Part shown: positions 10,701 to 19,700 of the stretch, one piece after another
How the letters are laid out: each line of letters opens with the position of its first letter
Position numbering within the stretch: the first letter of the stretch is position 1
Source: Reticulitermes lucifugus
Taxonomy: Eukaryota; Arthropoda; Insecta; Blattodea; Rhinotermitidae
Direction: 5' to 3'
DNA: 27,444 nt
NCBI GenBank assembly: GCA_026260175.1
Contig: JAKCWW010007990.1
Coordinates: 1-27,444, forward strand
The notes under the pieces: generated by a model
Seen by the model: only the letters and a program-made list of their open reading frames with translations
The model's database searches: none
What the model was told of the DNA's origin: nothing
Made by a program: the position numbers and the translations under genes

Positions 10701-13700
10701 GTAAATGTTTAAGAAAAATATTAAGGAAAGATATACAAATAAATAGTTACAAATTAGATTATTTTGAACCGAGAATGTGGGGTACACTTACTTACATATA
10801 TTCATTCTGGGGGTATTGGCAACTATTCTTGTCAGATGAAGGAATGGCTGACCGCTGATCGTACTTATTGAAGTGCTAGGAGGAACAAGCCTAGGGTTAC
10901 AGCTGCAGTCTAGACCAGTCCGTTCTGTGTTAGGATGTCAAAGATTGTGTCAGGTAAGAAAGTATATGTGCCATTCAAATGGTTATCATTTTTCATTTCA
11001 CTCAAAAAGTAAAATTTTTCCATAGCGTGCATAGGAAAACCCTTCATTAGTCACGTGCAGTACTTTCATATTATCTATGGTTGCTACTAGGTGTGTCCAT
11101 TTTCTAAGACTTCTGGTGAATTCTGAATTGCTATTACAGTTCTGGAATTATTGTGCATGTTCTCTGAAACAGGTCAAACATATGCTATATTTGTCCAACA
11201 TAATTTTCAAAATACTCCTGGCAAATTAGTTGAACTATTCTGCAGTTTGAAAATTTATCTCTTCGACTTTGATTCTTCTTCCCTGAATTCTCTTTGAGTT
11301 TTTCATCTTGTATGCAATCTTTAATTTGGTACATTTCAAGAATTTTGCAAGATCTTTTCTCTTCTGACATGGGTGAAGTGGAACATTTCTGACCTTCATT
11401 GTTCTCTGATATTAAACAGCAGCATTGTTTGGGGTTTTTACTCATGCAGTTAACAATACTGATATGATAAGAGTTATTGTTCAGAATGTTTTGGACCACT
11501 GAAATTTATTTTTTACACTTAGGGCTTATAGGGTACCTGTACAGTTAATTTAATACATGTAAGGTACTTAATAGCACCAAAATTATGCTCGGTAGAGGAA
11601 GGTGGATGGGATGGTAAGACATGTTGGGAATAATGACCTGTGAAAGAACAGTCAAAAGATTGCTGTTCAGTGGTGTAATACCGTGTAGTCTTGTAGAAAT
11701 GCATTGATGTAGGTAGATATGCCCTACTTTCATTGACTTAATCCTTCTGACAGCAATATTGCCCTAGGGTCGACTGAACCTCTAACAGAAATGAGTACCA
11801 TGGGTATGTCCTGGGGTAAAGGCAGCCTTTATGTGCCGATTTTCTGGAACTTCTGGATGCCTCAACCTCCTGGAGCCCTCTAATACATAATTAAATAATT
11901 TATAACTAATCAGTCCAGCCTGTTTAAACAGTTCCATGTACAGAACTGGGCATACCGTCTTGATAGACAATCAGGGACAAAACGTTAAAGTATCTGTACA
12001 GCACATCTTGAAGTGTTCATAGGCTGCAGACTTTCTATCAATATGGTGTTGACATAGCCTTTAGCTGCACATAGATTTTGAACACTTTCTTCATAAAATT
12101 ACACATTATGAAGTAGCAGGATAGCAAAATCAGTGCATCTTCTCCCTAGTTTCATACTGAATTTGCCACATACAATGTAAAGTCAGAGTCAGCCACCTAC
12201 TTGACTGGGTTGAGTCATGTGTGCATTACAACCTATTCATACTTCATAAGTTGTAATAACTTCCTAAGATAATAGTGGTGGTAACAATCTTTGCCACAAA
12301 CTAAGAGGCACCATGTGGTTTGTGACACCAGAATCACTTTTAATTAAATTTACAATTAATATAGAAACATCTGTTCTGAACTCTTACAAGGATGAAATGT
12401 GTTATTCTACCAACCTGCTTATGCGTCCATTTGGAAATGTTGGTGGGTATGTGCTCGAAAATGTGTCTCCTGTGGTGAATAAAATGGAAAGGAAAGTCAA
12501 ACAGATATGCACACCCCCCCCNNNNAATCACCAGTTTATTAGATAAAAAAAAAACATTCTTTCACTAGGTCCCCGCCTCAACATTATGTGTATACACATA
12601 ATCGCGCAACACCCTGGTTTGTGGGAATCAACTTGGGTTACTGCCTCTTTCATACCACCCAGTGGAGGAAAGATGTTGCCAAAACAAGAAGTGGCCTTTC
12701 AAAGGTAATAACTTTCATTAAATTAGGAATGGGATATATAGTAACTGGATCAGTAACAACCCTAAAAAACTGTAAGTGAAGATTATCCACTAATTCCTTT
12801 ATCCCCTGGCCACCATATACTTCAATTGGCTATATCTGCCTGCCACTTGAATATTATAGCCCACACCAGTACTAGATGGTAAAGAAGACCATTGTACATA
12901 ATATGACTGTTCTGTATTAATCGAAACAGGAAGATTGTGATTATGAACTAATTTATGATGTGTACTTCAGCTGATGGAGCTAACTTCAAACCCAGTGGTG
13001 GTAAGAATCTTCAACATTTTATCCGAAAATGTAATTATAATAAAAAAACAGATGACTGGACAGTGTAATACTCAATTTTGCTAGCCTCACCACATAGAAT
13101 TAAACACTGAAGGAAAAGAGGCATTGTAAGTTCTTCTCATACCTCAGTGTAATCAAGCTGGAGCAGAAAGTTACCTTACCTGGGTTTAATACTTGTTCAC
13201 TTTGTTTTAAAAACTTTATTCATTGCAACTAATTGTTAACAAACACTACGGACTGCTCAAAGGTTTTAGTAATTTTTGTATAATGTGGGAGAACTTTCTG
13301 ACCTAATTTTATACGATTATTGTTGTTAGTTATACTTTTAGTTTGCAATCAGTGCTGAAATTGAACCAGAAGGCACCAGAATGCTATTCTGGTTGGAACT
13401 AGCCAAATGAACCTGGTTTATGCTAGGTTACCTCTACATCATACAGCATTCTATTTTCACTTTCATAGTACCTTCCTCTGCAAAGGCAGCATTCTTTCAT
13501 ACAGAGACACTGATCTTCAAGAGAAATCCCTTCCAGATATTAACCCTTCCTTCGCCATTCACACACTCTTACCAGGTACAGGAACAGCCCACCTGGAGAG
13601 GTTTGAGCGAATTAACGAAAAGCATGTCTTGCTCTTTCCACTAAAAGATCACAGATTTTATATCAGTTACAGTTTGTCCTCTTTTCAAGGAAGAACTATC

Positions 13701-16700
13701 TTCAAGTTTTCAGTAAACTTAGGTGTGTGTGTGTACAGTGAAGCAAGATCTTGAAGCAAAACACAGGACATTTAGTAAGTAATGTTTCTTAAATTTCCTT
13801 TAATATGTGTTTTTATACAGAATGGACAGAGAAAAAATTTCAGATGTTTTAAAACCATTTATAAAAGCAGTCTCCACCATACCTGTATCTACCCTTGAAT
13901 ATAAATACAATTTTAGTGCAATGAACAACACTATGACAGCAAAATAAAGCTAATTAAATATTCCACCTGTTGTTGATTTGCTTTTCATAAATGCAGGCAG
14001 ACCACCAATAAGCCAGTTTAATCAGACTAAAAACGTGAAATCATAGCTTGTACTAAATGAAAAGTAGGTAGTGACAGTACGCATTCATGAATTTTTGTGG
14101 AGAAATTCATGTATTTTTTAATTCTATTTTCCTTATGAGCCTTAAGAATAGGAACAAATAGCTAAATTATGGATACAATTTGGTAAAATATGACTTTTTA
14201 AAAATATTTCATTATTACCACTATCTCACATGTGATGTGCTTTTTGTTCCTATATGAATAAATGTTCAAAATAATTATGTTGTATTGTGGTGGTGTGTAA
14301 GTTTCTTTTCTGCATTTCAAAATATGAATAAAATTTAGACATGTATGAATTAACAAACAAGTTACCCTAGCATATGCATATGAAGATTGATAAACAATAT
14401 ACTGATTGGATTTATTTGCAGCTTCCATTTACATAACTTCTCATGGAGAATAAATGTTCACTGTGTAGATATTATGTGACTTTGTGTAGTCCTCAGTTAC
14501 TTAATTATCTCAAGTTCAAATAAAATTTAATACCAATAATGGTACATGTTTTGCAGAAAGTTTTGGGTGCTGGTTGGCTATTGGCAGGTGTTTGCTTGGC
14601 TGCACCAGTCCTTGTACAGCAACAGTTAATACGTAATTTGGATTGGACATTCTTTATGGATTACAATAATTTGGAGTGGACAATCTTTATGACACTGGCA
14701 AGACTAATATGGCCTCTAGGAATTTCTTGGGTTATCTTTGTGTGTGTATCAGGATATGGAGGTACGTACTCTAAAGGATACAGGTGTTGGTAAACATAAA
14801 GAATACCACATACAAGTAATAGATGAGAAGTAAATATAACTACTGATCAACTATAATAAAGACTGCAGATTCCGTGGATCCAAGAAAAATTCTACCAAAC
14901 CATCAGGATTTCCATAGTCTTGTATGTAGGATAATGATCAATGGGTTTAAAGTTGACTCAGATGCAGCAGATGAGTTGTGACTATCAAAACATACACATA
15001 CAATAAAAATAAACTAAACTTTTATGCACTTAACCTACAAATTATACTCAAATTTTTTCCCAGAATAACTGTTAACAGTTTCTGTGTCTGATTTTTCATC
15101 CAGAGGCTCACTATCTTGACTAAGGTATTTCATGGTGTCTATCAATCCCTCCAAGCAAATGCTGGCACACACTGAAATACGCCTGGAGCATTTTGCTCCG
15201 TATGCTTCCAAATCATCACAAAATCATCTCATTTGATGATATATAGGCTAATCTATGTACTTGATACATCATCAGTAAGTAAACTTAAAATAATCAATTC
15301 TGTTCACTTCCCAATTGAGTTCTACTCACATGCACAAAATAAAGGCAGTTAATATGTTAGACTCTTGTGAAATGGTGAGATGACACTGAAAGGAAAGAAA
15401 ATTATATTGATACAATTACAATGCCATTTCTTAACACTGAAACACAAGCTAATTTATTGCAAATGAAAGACATCAGCAATGAAGCATACCATACTTAAAG
15501 CAAGTGTGCTGTTGCAGGTCCAGTGAATGCATTCCTGTCATGGAAATTCTTCACTCCTCTGAGCCGTCTGACTTACAGTATTTACATCCTTCACATGCTC
15601 TCCATAAGAGTATATTTTTTTCCAGCTAAGACTGTGATTCACAATGATGACAGGGAAAAGGTTAGTGCAGTGTAAAATTCTAATGAAAAAATATTAGTTT
15701 ACATTTATGCTTACAGTAAGATGTACATGTGCTTCAGCATCAAATGTTTTTTATGCTTAAATATCCAAACAAAATAAAAGTGGGTGTAGCACTTACACAT
15801 AGACAAATAGGTGCATATTAAATAACTGGACAATCTGAAAATTTTAACTCAACGAGCACTAACAGGGAATGCAAGAAGAATTTGTTAATATATATATGGA
15901 ACAACTCATCCATAACTAACCATGCATTTACACGATCAAGTGAATACTTGCCACCTTGTATGCAATTGGTGTGTGCATTGCTTTAGGTGAAAACACTACT
16001 TGCACAGCAATTGTCTTGGGTTGTAGTAGGGTCTGTCTATATTGTCATCCTATACAGTCTGTTGGTCCCTGTCAAGTGTAAAACAAAACTGAATCCTTCC
16101 ATAATTTCACAGTTCTTCCCAAACTTATTTTTCCTTTTGGTTAACACTTTAGCATCCTGTTTTGAAACCCTGTCATCTTATTCTTTCCAGTTTCTTCTGT
16201 ACTGTTCCATAAATTCTGTTACTTGTGAGATTTGTAGCCTGTCATATTTCATTTCTTCTGCTACATGAAGGATGTACCCATCAGTCCTCATGAAAAACAG
16301 TTCTACTTATATTAGTCTTTCCTCATGTTTTGTTTTCTCCATCATCCACTGCCACAAGAAAATGTTAGTCTAGCAAGTCCTATAAATATACTTGAAATAA
16401 TTCCTAGTTTACAGTTTTTACATTCATATCATTTTCTCCTTCACAGGCTACAGTATATTCCAAATAACTAACTACTCCATGAAGCAGAGTAATTCTTCAG
16501 ATTCTAATAGGTTCTCAGCTCGTCAAGAAATTCCCCACATTTTATACACCCAGAAAGCTGACGAATCAAATCTTTGGGAAATCTTTCTTCTCAGAATGCC
16601 TGACCCTGAAGACTGGGAACTACGCTCTTCCAAAACACTGGTTAACTATATAAGTTTTAAAACTTTCGCGGCGACATGATTCAATATAGTCTTCTCGGGC

Positions 16701-19700
16701 GCACAGNNNNNNNNNNNNNNNNNNNNNNNNNNNNNNNNNNNNNNNNNNNNNNNNNNNNNNNNNNNNNNNNNNNNNNNNNNNNNNNNCCCGAAACGTTGTA
16801 TTCAAACGAATTGACGCGGCTGTGCGCCCGAGAAGACTATATTGAACACTGGTTAACTGTTTACCAGTTGACATGATAAAGCATCCCAAGACTTGAATCT
16901 TCATCAACACTGCTGTGAGAATGTCAAATCTCACACACTGAAGGTTCACCACTGTGTTCACAAAGTCCAACACTTGCCCCTATTTTGAGCCAGATGAATA
17001 CAGTACAAGCCCTCCCCTTCTACTTCTACATGGACAGTTTAATATTATCCTCCCATCAACAGCGAGGTCTTCCAAGTGGTCTCTTTCCTTCAGGTTTTCC
17101 AACCAAAACCCCAAAATACTATATGCATTGTTTTGTCCCTCATGTATATCACGTGCCTTGTCCATCTCATCCTCCTTAATGTCATCATCCTCACATTTGG
17201 CAAGGAGTGCAAACCATGAAGCTAGTCATTACGCAATTTTCTCTATCCTTGTGACTTCCTCCTCCTACATGCAAATGTGCATGCCTTCCTCAGCACTGTT
17301 TTCAAAAGCACTCAACCTGTGTTTTTTCCTTCACGTGTCAGACCAGGTTTCATACCCATACAAAACAGAAGGCAGTTTTGTGTATTTTAATATCTATGGT
17401 TTTAGTGGCAAATGGAAAAAAGTTTCTGAATTGAATGGTAGCAAGCATTGTCAAATTTAACCCGTTCTTGATTTGGCTGTGCATGCAATTTTCATTTCTG
17501 CCATTCCCAAATATCGTCACTGTGCCAGATTTTCCAAGGATTTATTAGCCATCATTATGCTGTGTCGTCCTACATTCTATTGATGAAATATGACCACATA
17601 TGAGTACTTCGCAAAGTCTAAATAATTGAATGTCTTAATTTGTTCTCGGTGGACTAGTGGTTAGCGTGCTCACCACTGGACCCAAGGTTCGCGGGTTCAA
17701 TCCCGGCCGAGGTTGATGGATTTTTAAGGGTGATTAAAATCCGTAGCACAACTTCCTTCAGAGGGGAAGTAAAGCCAGCGGTCCCATGTCGTAGATTTAC
17801 GGCATGTAAAAGAACCTTACGGCATGAAACGAGATGTTTCGTAAGCAAAATTCAGCGGCAATTTCTCACCCAAGTCTCCTGACTGACTGCTAGTTGGCTC
17901 TAGCAGTCACATCAGGATTGAGTAGAACTTGTGCAGTCAGTGGGCTGGTCACTCACTACAACATGCACACTTCAAGACCAAGTAACCTCTGAAAGGAGGA
18001 GGCCCAGGCCCATATAGGGCTGTCGAGCCATAGAAGAAGAAGAATTTGTTCTGGTAATGCGATCTAAAAGCTATAATTTTAGCTTTTTCAGTACTTATAT
18101 CCATGAACAAACCTGCAGTTATATTTCCAATTGTATTCTGAGTTTCCTACTGCATCTTCAGATTTGGCCAGTGGAACCTCATCTTCTGCAAACGGAATAG
18201 TATCAATGTTCACATTTCTGTTACTATGATGGTCCCATATCTGGTCACATATATCTGGGTACAGCCTTCTCATATCCATGTTATCTTCTATCTATATTCT
18301 GCAAATTACATGTTCCTAGAATTCATTTCTCAATTAGGCAGAGGTGTAACATTTCACAAAATTAACTGATTACAAGTAATATTCACAAGTTATGTATCTC
18401 CTATAATACCTGGAAGAATCTAGAATTTGAGTTCCATTTCTATTCACAATACTATGAAAAACAACAACAAATGAAGGTAGAGGTCTTTTTTATATTACTG
18501 GAGACAAAAATGTCATGAGAATATAAAGACGTTGAGGAATCATTTGGGAAAATGTTATGTCTGGCACTTCCAACATTAGGGGTACAAATCCATTTTCAAA
18601 ACATCAAGTTCCGATTTTCGGTAGTCAGGTAAGTAATCCGTCACATCAATAGCTATGCAAAAGAACGCTTAAATGTTAGGAGGTCAACTGAACGCAACAT
18701 TTTGTTCGTATTGTTATTGTATAATATTACATACTGATATTATTCTCACTTTTATTACACTGCATATACTAAATCTGGGGGACATGGTGGCACAGTTGGT
18801 TGAGGCACTGCACTACAAGCTGGAAGGTCATGGGTTCGATTCCCGATGGTGTCATTGGAACTTTTCATTGACTTAATACTTCTGGCCACACTATGCCTCT
18901 GGGGTTAACTCAGCCTCTAACAGAAATGAGTATCAGGAATATTTCCTTGGGGGGGGGGGGAATAATGGCGGTTGGTGCATAGGGCTGACAACCTTACCAC
19001 CTTCATGTGCCAATTGTCTGGAAATCTGGGAGCCTCAACTTTCTGGAAACCTAAGGGCCCATCCAGGCCTGTACAGGGATTGCTTTACCTTCAGATACTT
19101 ACTACATCTAAACTTAACTGATATTACATGAAAGACTGGAGTGTAGAAAGGATAAAGAAACTTCCTTTTACAGATAACTGACATCAAAGTGCTATTTTGA
19201 AACAGTGAGCCACTGTGTTAATAAGAGTGGCCACAACAGGAAGCAGGCAAACAGGAATCTAAAGTACAATACACAGAACATAGTTTTTAATACACTGATG
19301 TCTATGCAACAGGTAACGCTCGCGTTGGCATTACTGGTTTATACTACTCTGCTGGCGATACCTGCATCACTGACATTTGAAATTCCAGTCACAAGGCTAC
19401 AGAATTTTCTTTTGGGTAAGTAAAGGTATTGTGAAATCCATAAAAGATAAGGGTTTAAGTCTACATCGTGGAGAAGTATATGGAGGAAGAGAAAATTACA
19501 CATTATCTGTAGTGGTCAGCTAACCCATTCACTGATTGTGATGAGCAACATGCACTGATTCACTTAAAGAACACATATGTGTTTGAAATGACAGTCACAA
19601 AATTATTTATTAAAAATAATGTTTTCTGGTTCATTTTTTATACAGATAATAAATAGTAAGCAAATGGATTAAATAGTTGAAGTCCATCAACATCACTGGT

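Larger units (their letters stand above)
9548..12568. other. Intron B-C
   Basis: Apart from the SINE family 2 fragment at 11727-11885 and the 4-N gap, I recognise nothing. A very small exon in phase 2 cannot be excluded. Confidence 0.55.

Noticed and set aside
13407..13754. 115-codon + frame
   Set aside because: No domain, no fitting splice sites in phase with neighbours, and an overlapping frame of equal quality.
15987..16268. 93-codon hydrophobic frame on the + strand
   Set aside because: Looks membrane-like but lies antisense to a LINE 3' fragment.
16954..17460. 168-codon open frame on the + strand
   Set aside because: It is the antisense shadow of the LINE relic, whose - strand reading shows the conserved C-terminal motifs.
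17650..17715. Possible tRNA gene
   Set aside because: A and B boxes present, but the sequence continues into a SINE body with target-site duplications and does not fold into a convincing cloverleaf by eye.
18780..18850. Possible tRNA gene
   Set aside because: tRNA-like head of SINE family 2, not a standalone tRNA.
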